A stretch of DNA of 64,000 nt, from assembly GCA_964555355.1 (NCBI GenBank), contig CAZKRY010000012.1:62001-126000 (forward strand), written 5' to 3'. Positions 1-7,928 of the stretch are shown piece by piece; positions within the stretch are counted from its first letter, which is position 1, and each line of letters opens with the position of its first letter. The position numbers and the translations under genes were made by a program. This DNA comes from CAIKBL01 sp964555355. GTDB taxonomy: Bacteria > Pseudomonadota > Gammaproteobacteria > Ga0077536. Below the pieces are notes generated by a model. The model did not search any database. It was not told the DNA's origin and saw nothing but the letters and a program-made list of their open reading frames with translations.

Positions 1-1
1 T

Positions 2-180
2 ATGCTTATGAGCAATCGGGGGATTGGAAGGGGCGGAAGTAGGCGCTGTGTCACAGGACGATTGGATTTCGCCGATCATTTAATCGGTCAAGCACGCCGG
101 CTAACCGCGTTGAGTGGGGGCCGGCTTGTCGGAATTGGATGCCAATCGCTACGCGTCTTTTCAATACGAACTATCATGAA
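2..180 (+). pseudogene. possible decayed 3' part of a PIN-domain (VapC) toxin
   Basis: Frame 2 contains the stretch DFADHLIGQA, which resembles the conserved C-terminal DFAD-LIG segment of VapC PIN toxins. Frame 1 just upstream reads AYEQSG, as expected before that segment, so a frameshift would be needed to join them. The usual GC-TFD tail is not recognisable. The upstream part lies outside the window. The position beside other toxin-antitoxin genes is consistent with a dead VapC, but the evidence is one short motif. Confidence 0.22.
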
Positions 181-482
181 CCCGCCGCGAGCCTAGTGCT
201 TATATATTGCGGATCCTGGGCGGCCGCTACCACGGCGAGAATGTAAACGCTCTCGCGGTCGAAAGTGAAAAACACCAAGTAAGGGAAAGTGTGTACCACC
301 GCCCTCCGGATATCAGGTAGCACTTCCTGATAAACCTCAGGGTTCGCGACGATGCGTGGAAACGCCGCATCGAGTTCTTCCAGAAATCGCTCATCTAACT
401 CTGACTGGCGGGCTTGATACCATCGAAACCCGTCCACCGCATCCGCCTCGGCTTCGGGCTTTATGATAAGCCGCCGGGTCAT
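174..482 (-). CDS. RelE/ParE-family toxin
   Basis: A 102-residue protein with the compact RelE/ParE layout: an N-terminal basic strand (MTRRLIIKPEAEADA), a helical part with the motif GFRWYQARQSELDERF, then the strand-rich end IRRAVVHTFPYLVFFTF. ParE toxins of this group poison DNA gyrase, whereas RelE members cleave mRNA on the ribosome; which applies here cannot be told from sequence. The start codon overlaps the stop codon of the upstream antitoxin gene in an ATGA, so the two are translationally coupled. Length and order (antitoxin first) are normal for the family. Confidence 0.85.
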   Translation of the reverse strand: MTRRLIIKPEAEADAVDGFRWYQARQSELDERFLEELDAAFPRIVANPEVYQEVLPDIRRAVVHTFPYLVFFTFDRESVYILAVVAAAQDPQYISTRLAAGS

Positions 483-694
483 TTGGCTAGGATGCGCTTT
501 TTCACCTCCGACCAGGGCGATCCCGACGCCGGGTTAGCTCGGTGGGCTTCCAGTCGCTTAACCAGGAGTTGTCTTGTTTCTTCTGTGAGTTGGATGGCTT
601 CCGGAGCTATCGCGATACTTTCCCAAATTTCGGCGACAAGCCGTATCCGATCCCCAACCGGGAGTTCTAAAGTATCGATCGCTGAGATTGCCAT
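479..694 (-). CDS. addiction-module antitoxin (ParE partner)
   Basis: A 71-residue acidic/basic protein of the short addiction-module component type that accompanies ParE-like toxins. The central stretch LPVGDRIRLVAEIWESI and the end WSEVKKRI are typical of this family; the IWESI core and following helix would wrap the toxin. It lies directly upstream of the toxin with a 4-base overlap. An inverted repeat sits immediately before its start codon, where antitoxin autoregulation would be expected. Confidence 0.82.
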   Translation of the reverse strand: MAISAIDTLELPVGDRIRLVAEIWESIAIAPEAIQLTEETRQLLVKRLEAHRANPASGSPWSEVKKRILAK

Positions 695-698
695 GCGT

Positions 699-719
699 AG
701 AACCCTAGCACACGGTTCT
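699..719. promoter_or_regulatory. candidate autoregulatory operator of the ParE-type module
   Basis: AGAACC and GGTTCT form a perfect 6-base inverted repeat separated by 9 bases, beginning 5 bases upstream of the antitoxin start. Antitoxins of type II modules normally bind palindromes at this position to repress their own operon. Function is inferred from placement only. Confidence 0.35.
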
Positions 720-871
720 TAAGCACTCCACTCGGCATAACAACTTGGCACCAAAACGTGAAAGCCATCAGAGCACTACTGAAGACCGTTTCGACGCGCC
801 GGCTAGATCGCAACCTCAAGGAGTACACGAGAATTCTTATGGGCAATAGCCAATAAATGGCAACTGAGTTC

Positions 872-1084
872 TCAATGAAGATCTAAAAAAAGGTTGCGTG
901 GGCCTTCCCGTTGGGCAACTTGATACGTGCTGCTCAGTAGTACTTCTTGAATGCCGATAAGCGGGAGCTGCGCATCAAGAGCCAGCCAATACTGAGGGTC
1001 GGGTGCGCGATCAGGGCTGAACGAGAACGTCGCTTTATCCGTATCCCGTGGCTTTAGTTTAGCCAGACGGATTTTCTTAACCAG
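872..1084 (-). CDS. unrecognised open frame without a standard start (possible gene remnant)
   Basis: A 70-codon frame reads from directly after a TAG to a TGA and has no ATG, GTG or TTG in frame. Its composition looks coding: it begins LVKKIRLAKLKPRDTDKATF, continues FSPDRAPDPQYWLALDAQLP and ends LFLDLH. The only initiator-like codons are CTGs. I do not recognise the family. It sits between two small toxin-antitoxin-type genes on the same strand, so it is either a 5'-truncated relic or a small protein using an unusual start. The remaining bases between 695 and 1218 show nothing else. Confidence 0.35.
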   Translation of the reverse strand: MVKKIRLAKLKPRDTDKATFSFSPDRAPDPQYWLALDAQLPLIGIQEVLLSSTYQVAQREGPRNLFLDLH

Positions 1085-1218
1085 CTATCGGTTTTGTTGG
1101 ATTTAGCGTTCTGTCGCGACTTTCGGGTTTGTTTTTATCGCGTGTTCGCTAATCGGTGCCAGCCCCATAACAAACCTCGTAGCACCTGCCCGGCTTGCAC
1201 TGCGTCCAGTTCACCACG

Positions 1219-1395
1219 CTACGCCGCAGTTGGCGTGTCCTTCGGTACACGAGGGGGAAAAGACACCACTTGCTTGCCTTCTTCAGACTGTCTTGCCCGG
1301 ATCCCCTCAAATATCGCGTCTGGATTGTGGTCAAACAGTGCCGCTAACTGCTCACGCCGCTCACGTGTTTCTTCGATTATTGGATCCCGCCACAT
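1219..1395 (-). CDS. small MWRDPIIEE-type protein, antitoxin-like
   Basis: A 58-residue charged protein starting MWRDPIIEETRERREQL and ending in the motif VVSFPPR. Short proteins of this pattern are widespread in cyanobacteria and proteobacteria, often in toxin-antitoxin neighbourhoods, and have no assigned activity. The start is set by a GGAGG ribosome-binding site 7-8 bases upstream; a longer frame from 1461 lacks one and breaks the family N-terminus. No intact toxin partner is visible beside it, which may mean the partner was lost. Confidence 0.7.
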   Translation of the reverse strand: MWRDPIIEETRERREQLAALFDHNPDAIFEGIRARQSEEGKQVVSFPPRVPKDTPTAA

Positions 1396-1523
1396 CGTTA
1401 ACCCTCCATTAGTTCTTGCGGCGTGCATATTACCGGAGGTTCGTAACCAAACCTTCGGCATAATAGCTCGATCTTAGGTCGCATGACGGCGTTGGCGATA
1501 TGAATGCAGTTTGTTGTTTTGCG

Positions 1524-2342
1524 TCACTGCGAAGGTACCCGCGAGACCATAACGACGTCTTCGCCAAGCTCAGGGTAGTGCTTTCGCACAAAGTACGGAT
1601 TCGACGCCTGCTCGTGTTCAAACGTGACGCCCCGCACACGCCGGAGGATACAGTTGACTACGTCCGCCGCATCGACGTCGAAGAGCGCAACGTTTGAACC
1701 TTCGCCCAGAAGGCTCTTGTAAACGATGCCCTCAAATCCCTTGGAGCGCAGAAACTCCGCGACGATCTGCGTTGGAATGTAGTCAACGTGTACGGCATCA
1801 GTTGTGATCGGCTCAGAGAGTGCCCGGCATAGATCGCGCCAGACTGCTTCTTCGCGGATGCGTGGATCCTGGGGTTCCTCCATATAGAAGACGAATTGAT
1901 CGAAGTGTTCGCTGGAACAGTCCAGCACCTTAAGGTCTTGCATGACCTTCATTTGCGCGACCGACACAAGCTTGCCCACCCACGGACGAACTTCTGCGAT
2001 GGCGGTTGGTTCCGTAGTTGCCATGTAGAGCGCAGGAAGCCCGACAGGGTTGACGCGCCCCTCCGGTTGCCCAGAGCGCGATGGCTTCATGCGTTCTGCC
2101 TTGAACGGCACCTCCATATGTTGGATCAGAGTACCGTGCTCTTCCCGCTCGTACACGTCGAAACCGAGCTGTGCACGCCACAAGAGGGTTCCGACTCTAA
2201 GGACCTTGGTCCGCTGGGTCGCGGTAGCAAGGAGCGTTTCCAGGAACTCAATGCTCTCTGGGCTTCGCAGATAGCGTTCCGACCTGCGCACACGAGCCGC
2301 AAAGGTGTAGAACGATCGCCAAGTCGGAAAGGTGGCAAGCAT
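1524..2342 (-). CDS. RES-domain protein (NAD+-degrading toxin family)
   Basis: A 272-residue protein with RES-family signatures: an Arg in LLWRAQLGFD near residue 57, the central motif NPVGLPALYMATTEPTAIAEVRPW with its Glu and Arg, and a downstream acidic segment. RES toxins bind and degrade NAD+ and usually pair with a Xre-like antitoxin. No such antitoxin is seen upstream; only a short 53-codon frame precedes it. The protein is longer than classical RES toxins (about 150-230 residues), with an extended C-terminus. The toxin role comes from family knowledge; in this long subfamily it may differ. Confidence 0.8.
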   Translation of the reverse strand: MLATFPTWRSFYTFAARVRRSERYLRSPESIEFLETLLATATQRTKVLRVGTLLWRAQLGFDVYEREEHGTLIQHMEVPFKAERMKPSRSGQPEGRVNPVGLPALYMATTEPTAIAEVRPWVGKLVSVAQMKVMQDLKVLDCSSEHFDQFVFYMEEPQDPRIREEAVWRDLCRALSEPITTDAVHVDYIPTQIVAEFLRSKGFEGIVYKSLLGEGSNVALFDVDAADVVNCILRRVRGVTFEHEQASNPYFVRKHYPELGEDVVMVSRVPSQ

Positions 2343-2401
2343 AGTGACGTTGGTGACGCCTTGCAGCTTAAATCGCCGTTATTTCGACGCGATCAAAGAT
2401 G

Positions 2402-2563
2402 TCAACGTGACGTGGAACTCCTGAGGATTTCTCGCGGCGTAGACGAATTTTCATTCCGGGCCTCCAATAACTTGTTGTGGCGCCTGGTGCTTTCTAGCAC
2501 GTAGCGATAAACCAAGTCATCTGGGTACTTTTTATCGCGGGTTTCAGTGCGCAAGGAGGACAC
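2402..2563 (-). CDS. short unrecognised frame upstream of the RES gene
   Basis: A 53-codon frame starts with GTG right after a TAA and reads VSSLRTETRDKKYPDDLVYR, then a basic helical stretch ESTRRHNKLLEARNEN, before a TGA. It has coding-like composition but no convincing ribosome-binding site. It could be the remains of the antitoxin expected upstream of the RES toxin, or a spurious frame. It is the only content noticed in the gap 2343-2706. Confidence 0.25.
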   Translation of the reverse strand: MSSLRTETRDKKYPDDLVYRYVLESTRRHNKLLEARNENSSTPREILRSSTSR

Positions 2564-2706
2564 TTAATGCAGCAAGATCTGGCATAACCTCAGTATGTCT
2601 ACCCGAACCCCTACCGAGCCCCTAAACGCCAATTGAACCGTACTCCCACTCTGCGCTAACTTGAGCCCTCAATATTGCCCGCAGACCTAGCAACGGAACC
2701 CCTGCC

Positions 2707-3021
2707 ATGACTTGCTGTGTTATCGCGCTCGCGCTTGCCATGCAGCTCATCGAGAGTTGGCGCCGCTTTAAGGCGTGGGCTGGTATTGCCGATCGACCAG
2801 AGAGACATGGCGAACCGCTTGGCGTGCGCGCGGCGGCGCTCGCGCAACGGCTGCGGCATCCGGGGGTTAAATACGCGGTGGCCGCGGTCATCGTGCTCGA
2901 ATCGGCCGCAGCCGGTGCTTGGGCTTACAGCCATCGCAATCACGTCGAAAACGCCGTCGGCTCTGCGTTTTATTCCGCCACAGGATTCGCGGTCGCGCTG
3001 TGCGACGGCAAATTGCCTTGA
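2707..3021 (+). CDS. small membrane protein upstream of the linalool dehydratase-like gene
   Basis: A 104-residue protein with a hydrophobic N-terminus, a basic cytoplasmic-looking middle (WRRFKAWAG...RQRLRHP) and a second hydrophobic segment VKYAVAAVIVLESAAAGAWAY around residues 54-74. No family recognised. It is the first gene of a likely two-gene unit, 71 bases before the next gene. The start is uncertain: no strong ribosome-binding site precedes the first Met, and Met12 is an alternative. Confidence 0.55.
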   Translation: MTCCVIALALAMQLIESWRRFKAWAGIADRPERHGEPLGVRAAALAQRLRHPGVKYAVAAVIVLESAAAGAWAYSHRNHVENAVGSAFYSATGFAVALCDGKLP

Positions 3022-3092
3022 GAAATATTTTTCGAGTTCGTCTTATCTAACATCTAACATCCAACCAGCGCGTAACCGCGCAGGAGGCAAGC

Positions 3093-5024
3093 ATGGCCAC
3101 CCTGGAGAGTGAAGTACTCGGTCGGTTTAATCGCTCGCCGTCCCCAGCAGTGGGGCCGGTGACCGCCGGACGGTTTCGGCGCAATCTGTTGGTGTATGCG
3201 GTGGTGGTGTGTCTCAGTATCGCGCCGACGCTCCTTAACTTGAGCCCCGGTTGGCAGGCCACAGGCCTTGGGTTGTTTGTTCCTGGCGGCGGCTTCTTGG
3301 CGCTCGGTGGATGGGGCGTGTTGCTCCTTGCGTTAACCTTGGGCGCGTTTTGGCTATCTTGCATCGCGTGGTTTTGGACGGGTGCGGTGGTTGCACCCCT
3401 CTTCGTCTGGCTAGGTTCGGCATTAATATCAGGCGCGCTGGTCGGCGATTCCGTCTGGGCGCCTGCCGCGTGGCTCGCGCCGCTCGCCGCAGCCTCGGTT
3501 TATGGTTTCTTCAAATACCGCGAGCAAACGCGGCGCGCTGCCGATCACTCCCGCTATGCGGCACGCCAAGCGTTTTATCCCGAGTCGCGTGCAGAAGTCG
3601 AAGCACGCGTTACGAATGCCGAAACTATCGTCGGCGCGGAGTTACAGCCGCGCCAACTTTCGGCACTCCGCTATGTATTCGAGCGTGCGCTGCAGCCGCT
3701 CGATGAGTTCAAGGGCTTCACGATCATCGATCAATTCCAACCGGCAGCGCTGCGTTATCAACTCAATCATCTAGGTTATGCGCTCGCGCAATCGCAAACG
3801 CATTACACGCCCAACTTCGCCGGTTATCTCAATCTCGCCCAGCGCAATCTCATCGAAAAATATCTGAATCCACGCGTGTGGAGCTACTGGGTGCTGGAAT
3901 CGATGTGGGGGCATTTCAATTTCAGTAATTTCGATCCGGCCGCCAAAGACAACATCATGTTAACCGGGTATCTCGGCATGCAGGTCAACGCCTACATGCT
4001 GGCGAGCGGCGATCGCCGCTATGCCGAGCCGGGTAGTCTCACCTTCCGCCTGAACGAGCGGACGGCGTATCCGCATAGCTCGCACACGCTCGCGCAGTCC
4101 GTGCTGGATAATTTGGGGCGTTCGGACTTTTGTTTGTATCCCTGCGAGCCAAATTGGATCTACCCCGTGTGCAATATGTATGGCATGAGTTCGCTCGCCG
4201 CGCACGATGCGGTGTTCGGCACCCAATACGTGCCGCGCATGTTGCCGCAATGGATGGCCAATCTTGAACGCGAATTCACCGATGAAAAGGGATCTCTGAT
4301 TGGTCTGCGCTCGTATTGGACCGGGCATGACATTTCTATTTTCAACAGCGAAGCGGGCTTCGCGTTCTTCGCGAATATTTTCTCAACCGCGCTCGGGCGG
4401 CGTTTGTGGGCCGTGGGGCGCAAAGAACTCTCGTTCTGCTTGGCGGAGGATAAAGACTGCAAGCCGCGGCTGACCTTTCCGCCCGGGTCGTTAACCTTCT
4501 TGGACACGATCGATGTCGGGCATTATCGTCGTGGCCTTTTATTCGGGTATGCCGCGGTTGCCATCTGTGCGCGTGAATTCGGTGACGATGAGTTGGCGGA
4601 AGCCGCGTTGCGCTCGATGGATCAAGATTGTGGCTTGGTGGATGAAGACGGCGTGACCTATTACCGCGATGCGTCCGGTTTGGCCAATGCGTGGGCGTTG
4701 GAAGCGCAACTCCTGCGTACCAACTTCTTCCGCAATACCTTTGTGCAAGGTCCGCCGGAGTGCACGCGCACCGGCCCATTACTCACGGAAGCGGGTTATC
4801 CGGAAGTGCTGGTAGCGAAGGCTTTTAGCCATGGTGCGGATTTGGAGTTGGTGTTGTATCCGGGGCGCCAAGGAGGGCCGCAAACGCTTGGCTTATCGCG
4901 TTTGCAACCGGGGCGTACGTATCAGGTTACGGGGGCGGCGGTGCCGACGATTCAAGCTGATGCAGAAGGATGCACGTCGTTGCAGGTGAATCTGATGGGG
5001 AGAACGGTGGTGCAGATCACGTAG
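3093..5024 (+). CDS. membrane-anchored linalool dehydratase/isomerase-like protein
   Basis: 643 residues. About residues 30-145 hold roughly four membrane segments; the rest is a soluble alpha/alpha-barrel-type domain. That domain matches the linalool dehydratase/isomerase family: an IID motif with Asp213, the segment KDNIMLTGYLGMQVNAY, and the Cys pair in CEPNWIYPVC (Cys351, Cys360), with the same C-x8-C spacing as the catalytic pair of the Castellaniella enzyme. The known enzyme hydrates and isomerises monoterpenes in the periplasm and has a cleavable leader rather than a membrane domain. The substrate here is unknown. An AGGAGG site 5 bases before ATG fixes the start. Confidence 0.75.
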   Translation: MATLESEVLGRFNRSPSPAVGPVTAGRFRRNLLVYAVVVCLSIAPTLLNLSPGWQATGLGLFVPGGGFLALGGWGVLLLALTLGAFWLSCIAWFWTGAVVAPLFVWLGSALISGALVGDSVWAPAAWLAPLAAASVYGFFKYREQTRRAADHSRYAARQAFYPESRAEVEARVTNAETIVGAELQPRQLSALRYVFERALQPLDEFKGFTIIDQFQPAALRYQLNHLGYALAQSQTHYTPNFAGYLNLAQRNLIEKYLNPRVWSYWVLESMWGHFNFSNFDPAAKDNIMLTGYLGMQVNAYMLASGDRRYAEPGSLTFRLNERTAYPHSSHTLAQSVLDNLGRSDFCLYPCEPNWIYPVCNMYGMSSLAAHDAVFGTQYVPRMLPQWMANLEREFTDEKGSLIGLRSYWTGHDISIFNSEAGFAFFANIFSTALGRRLWAVGRKELSFCLAEDKDCKPRLTFPPGSLTFLDTIDVGHYRRGLLFGYAAVAICAREFGDDELAEAALRSMDQDCGLVDEDGVTYYRDASGLANAWALEAQLLRTNFFRNTFVQGPPECTRTGPLLTEAGYPEVLVAKAFSHGADLELVLYPGRQGGPQTLGLSRLQPGRTYQVTGAAVPTIQADAEGCTSLQVNLMGRTVVQIT

Positions 5025-5032
5025 CGCAATAA

Positions 5033-5147
5033 ACCTCTCCCGCCGGGAGAGGTCGGCGCGTAGCGCCGAGTGAGGGGTAGCGCTTTGAGTTGGTGCTGTG
5101 TGAAGACCCTCACCCCTGCCCTCTCCCGCTCAGCGGGAGAGGGAGAA
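5033..5147. repeat. REP-like palindromic repeat, locus A1
   Basis: Three hairpins in a row: CCTCTCCC/GGGAGAGG, TCGGCGC/GCGCCGA and an 11-base stem CCCTCTCCCGC/GCGGGAGAGGG with loop TCA. It fills the space between two convergent genes and could end transcription from both sides. Related copies lie near 8850, 11030 and 47420. Confidence 0.85.
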
Positions 5148-5166
5148 ATTCGCGCCGGCGCTTACG

Positions 5167-5622
5167 CTAAAACTTCCCGCCCGCGCGACTCAACAACGTT
5201 TGAAATTGCTCAATCGTGGGCGCCTCCGGCAGCTTTTGCAGATCAGGCGTCATGCAATCCCAGTGCTGTGCGCGATCCGTCCACACGTGCACCTGCGGTT
5301 GGAACAAACTTGGCTCATCTAAACTCGCTGCCCATAAGCCTTGCAGCTCGGGCACGAGTTCCGCTTGGATAAACATCGGCGAGCCGCAGTTGGGGCAGAA
5401 ACCGCGGCTGACTTCTCGGCCGCTTTCGGCGGTCACGTTGAAATATTTACATTCGCCCGTCACCGTCAGCGCCGCCTTTGGCACATACAGCACGGCGCAG
5501 AACGCGCTGCCGCTCGCGCGTTGGCAATCACGGCAGTGGCAGTTCCAGGAAAAGGCGGGCTTATCCGTGCATTCATAACGGATGCCGCCACAGGCGCAAC
5601 CGCCGGCGAAACGCGTCGTCAT
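5167..5622 (-). CDS. GFA/CENP-V domain zinc protein
   Basis: A 151-residue protein of the glutathione-dependent formaldehyde-activating (GFA) fold. The zinc ligands are visible: GGCACGGIRYEC near the start, CHCRDCQR in the middle, and CPNCGSP further on. Family members form a zinc-bound beta-tent; few have proven activity, so the formaldehyde role should not be assumed. A GTG overlapping the upstream argD stop is an alternative start four codons earlier. It follows argD closely and is probably co-transcribed with it. Confidence 0.85.
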   Translation of the reverse strand: MTTRFAGGCACGGIRYECTDKPAFSWNCHCRDCQRASGSAFCAVLYVPKAALTVTGECKYFNVTAESGREVSRGFCPNCGSPMFIQAELVPELQGLWAASLDEPSLFQPQVHVWTDRAQHWDCMTPDLQKLPEAPTIEQFQTLLSRAGGKF

Positions 5623-5630
5623 GTTTAAGC

Positions 5631-6827
5631 TCACACAGAAATCCGTAAGCCCTCGATCATGCGATCGATCTCGCCGCGCGTTAGATTCAACGCCGGCATG
5701 AAGCGCAGTACGCTCGGGCGCGGTGAATTCAACAACAAACCTTCGTTCTGCCAGCCGGGTGCGGACTCCAATTGATCACGCGCAAAGGTGACGACTTGCC
5801 CACCCTTCTCCGAATTCAATTCCAACGCGCGCAAAAGCCCAATCCCACGCTCAGCTCCTAGGCCCATTTCCTTGGACAGCGCGGCCAAGCGGGTCGAAAG
5901 ATAATCCCCCAGGGCGCGGACTTCCGCCAGAAAATTGGGTTTCAAAATTTCGGTCAACACGGCGATCCCAACCGCCGCCATCAACGGATTACCGTTGTAA
6001 GTTCCGCCTTGTTCACCGTGCTCAAACACACAAGCCGCTTTCTTCGCGAGCAGCGCCGCCAGCGGCACGCCGCCGCCAATCCCTTTGCCCAGCGTCATGA
6101 TGTCGGGCTCGACACCAAAATGCTGATAACCGAATAAAGTTCCCAAGCGTCCCATGCCGGTCTGCACTTCATCGCAGATCAAAAGCAGCCCGTGTTGATC
6201 GGCCAACGCGCGCAGGCCGCGCATGAATTCAACAGTTGCGCAGTTGACCCCACCCTCGCCCTGCACCGGCTCCAACATGATGCCAACGGTTTGTTTGCCG
6301 ATTAAACGTTCGACGGAGGCAAGATCATTTAAGTCCGCTTTCGGAAAGCCCGGCACCTGCGGCGCGAACATCGTGTCCCAACCCGGTTTGCCGGAAGCGG
6401 ACATCGTCGCCAAGGTGCGGCCGTGGAAACTGTGGTCGAAGGTGATGATTTCAAACGCGCCGCCGCGGTTGACCTTGCCCCACTTGCGGGCGAGCTTAAT
6501 GGCGCCTTCGTTGGCTTCTGCGCCGCTATTGGTGAAGAACACCTGATCCAAGCACGAGTGTTTGGTCAGCAGATCCGCTAGCTGCAAAGAGGTTTCGTTA
6601 TAGAACGCCGGGCTCGGCGTGATGAGTTTGGGTGCTTGCGCAATCAACGCATCCACAATGCAGCGCGGCGAATGGCCGAGTGCGTTCACCGCCCATCCTT
6701 GCACAAAGTCTAAATAACGCTTGCCGCGATGATCCCACAGCCACGAGCCTTCGCCGCGGTTGAACACCAAGTCCGGCCGAGCGGTGATATTCATCAAGGT
6801 GTGCGTAGGAAATTCCTGAAATTTCAT
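5631..6827 (-). CDS. argD: acetylornithine aminotransferase
   Basis: A 398-residue class-III PLP aminotransferase. The phosphate-binding NSGAEANEGAIK, the cofactor Asp in LLICDEVQTGMGR and the Schiff-base Lys in LGKGIGGG (about residue 248) are intact. It converts N-acetylglutamate semialdehyde to N-acetylornithine in arginine synthesis, and often doubles as succinyldiaminopimelate aminotransferase. Length and motifs fit ArgD better than the omega-amino acid transaminases. A TTG three codons upstream is an alternative start; the ATG gives the usual N-terminus. No other arginine genes are nearby. Confidence 0.85.
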   Translation of the reverse strand: MKFQEFPTHTLMNITARPDLVFNRGEGSWLWDHRGKRYLDFVQGWAVNALGHSPRCIVDALIAQAPKLITPSPAFYNETSLQLADLLTKHSCLDQVFFTNSGAEANEGAIKLARKWGKVNRGGAFEIITFDHSFHGRTLATMSASGKPGWDTMFAPQVPGFPKADLNDLASVERLIGKQTVGIMLEPVQGEGGVNCATVEFMRGLRALADQHGLLLICDEVQTGMGRLGTLFGYQHFGVEPDIMTLGKGIGGGVPLAALLAKKAACVFEHGEQGGTYNGNPLMAAVGIAVLTEILKPNFLAEVRALGDYLSTRLAALSKEMGLGAERGIGLLRALELNSEKGGQVVTFARDQLESAPGWQNEGLLLNSPRPSVLRFMPALNLTRGEIDRMIEGLRISV

Positions 6828-6930
6828 GGCGGGCAATTCATGGCTTTATTCCGGACCGGAACTGGTGGTGCGTTTATACGCGTGGACGCGGGCATAATCC
6901 ACTTTCGAAGCGAAATTTGAGCAGCCCCAA

Positions 6931-7926
6931 ATGACCGACACACCCGCCCTCAAGCCCGATACCATCAATACCCATATCGCGAACGTCTACCCCGCGCTCG
7001 CCCTATTGGCCGGCATGCAACTGGAAGTATTCACGCCGCTGGCGACCGGGCCCATGCAGCCCGCGGCGCTGGCCGCCGCGCTTGGGGTCAATGACACCAA
7101 ACTCACACCACTCTTATATGCGCTGGTAACCACCGGCCTCCTAACCGTGCATGACGGCGTGTTTGCCAATACGCCGGAGGCAAATGAGTTTTTGGTCAAA
7201 GGCAAGCCGCGTTACCTGGGCGGTAGCGCCTCGGCGTACGCCGATCTGTGGTCCGCCACGCTGCACACCGCGGAGTCCGTGCGCACCGGCGTACCGCAGG
7301 TTAAACATGATTTTTCGCGTATGACGCACGCGGAGCTAACGGCCTTCATCCGCGGCATCGATGCCGGCGCCACCGCCACCGCACGACGCTTACATAAGGA
7401 TTACGATCTCGCAGCCCATCGGCGCCTACTTGATGCCGGCGGCGGCGCGGGCGGACTCGCGATGGCGTTGTGTCGGCTGTGCCCCGCGTTACAAGCAACC
7501 GTCGCGGAATTACCCAACGTCGCTCGCATTACCCGCGAGTGTATCGCGGAGAATCGGATGGAAGAGCGTGTCACTGTCTTGGAAACGGATTTGACCGAAG
7601 CACCACCGACGGGCACGTACGATCTCATCGTCATGCGCTCGTTGTTACAGGTATTGAGCGCGGACGCCGCGCTTACCGTAGTCAAGAACGCGGTCAGGCG
7701 TCTCGCACCCGGCGGGCGCGTGTTTATGATCGGCCGCATGCTAGACGATTCTCGTTTATCGCCGCTCGATGCGGTGGCCGTCAATGTCATGTTCGTCAAT
7801 GTCTACGATCATGGCCAGGCGTATACGGAAGCCGAGTATCGCGGTTGGTTTGCAGCCGCGGAACTCAAAAATGTGCAGCGGCAAAATCTCGCCGGCGGTT
7901 ATAGCATTCTCACTGGGGAGCGATGA
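6931..7926 (+). CDS. O-methyltransferase-like SAM-dependent enzyme
   Basis: A 331-residue protein with the two-part layout of plant/bacterial O-methyltransferases (acetylserotonin-type). An N-terminal winged-helix dimerisation domain (to about residue 95) precedes a Rossmann domain with the SAM motif LLDAGGGAGGLAM near residue 168, the acidic strand end VAELPNV and a methyltransferase core YDLIVMRSLLQVL. The catalytic His/Glu pair typical of true hydroxyl methyltransferases is not evident to me, so the substrate is unassigned. It is divergent from argD, with about 100 bases between them. Confidence 0.75.
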   Translation: MTDTPALKPDTINTHIANVYPALALLAGMQLEVFTPLATGPMQPAALAAALGVNDTKLTPLLYALVTTGLLTVHDGVFANTPEANEFLVKGKPRYLGGSASAYADLWSATLHTAESVRTGVPQVKHDFSRMTHAELTAFIRGIDAGATATARRLHKDYDLAAHRRLLDAGGGAGGLAMALCRLCPALQATVAELPNVARITRECIAENRMEERVTVLETDLTEAPPTGTYDLIVMRSLLQVLSADAALTVVKNAVRRLAPGGRVFMIGRMLDDSRLSPLDAVAVNVMFVNVYDHGQAYTEAEYRGWFAAAELKNVQRQNLAGGYSILTGER

Positions 7927-7928
7927 GA

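Noticed and set aside
2360..2454. 28-residue peptide with GGAGG upstream (MKIRLRREKSSG...)
   Set aside because: Has a ribosome-binding site but is very short, and is out of frame with both the RES gene and the 53-codon frame; not strong enough to call.
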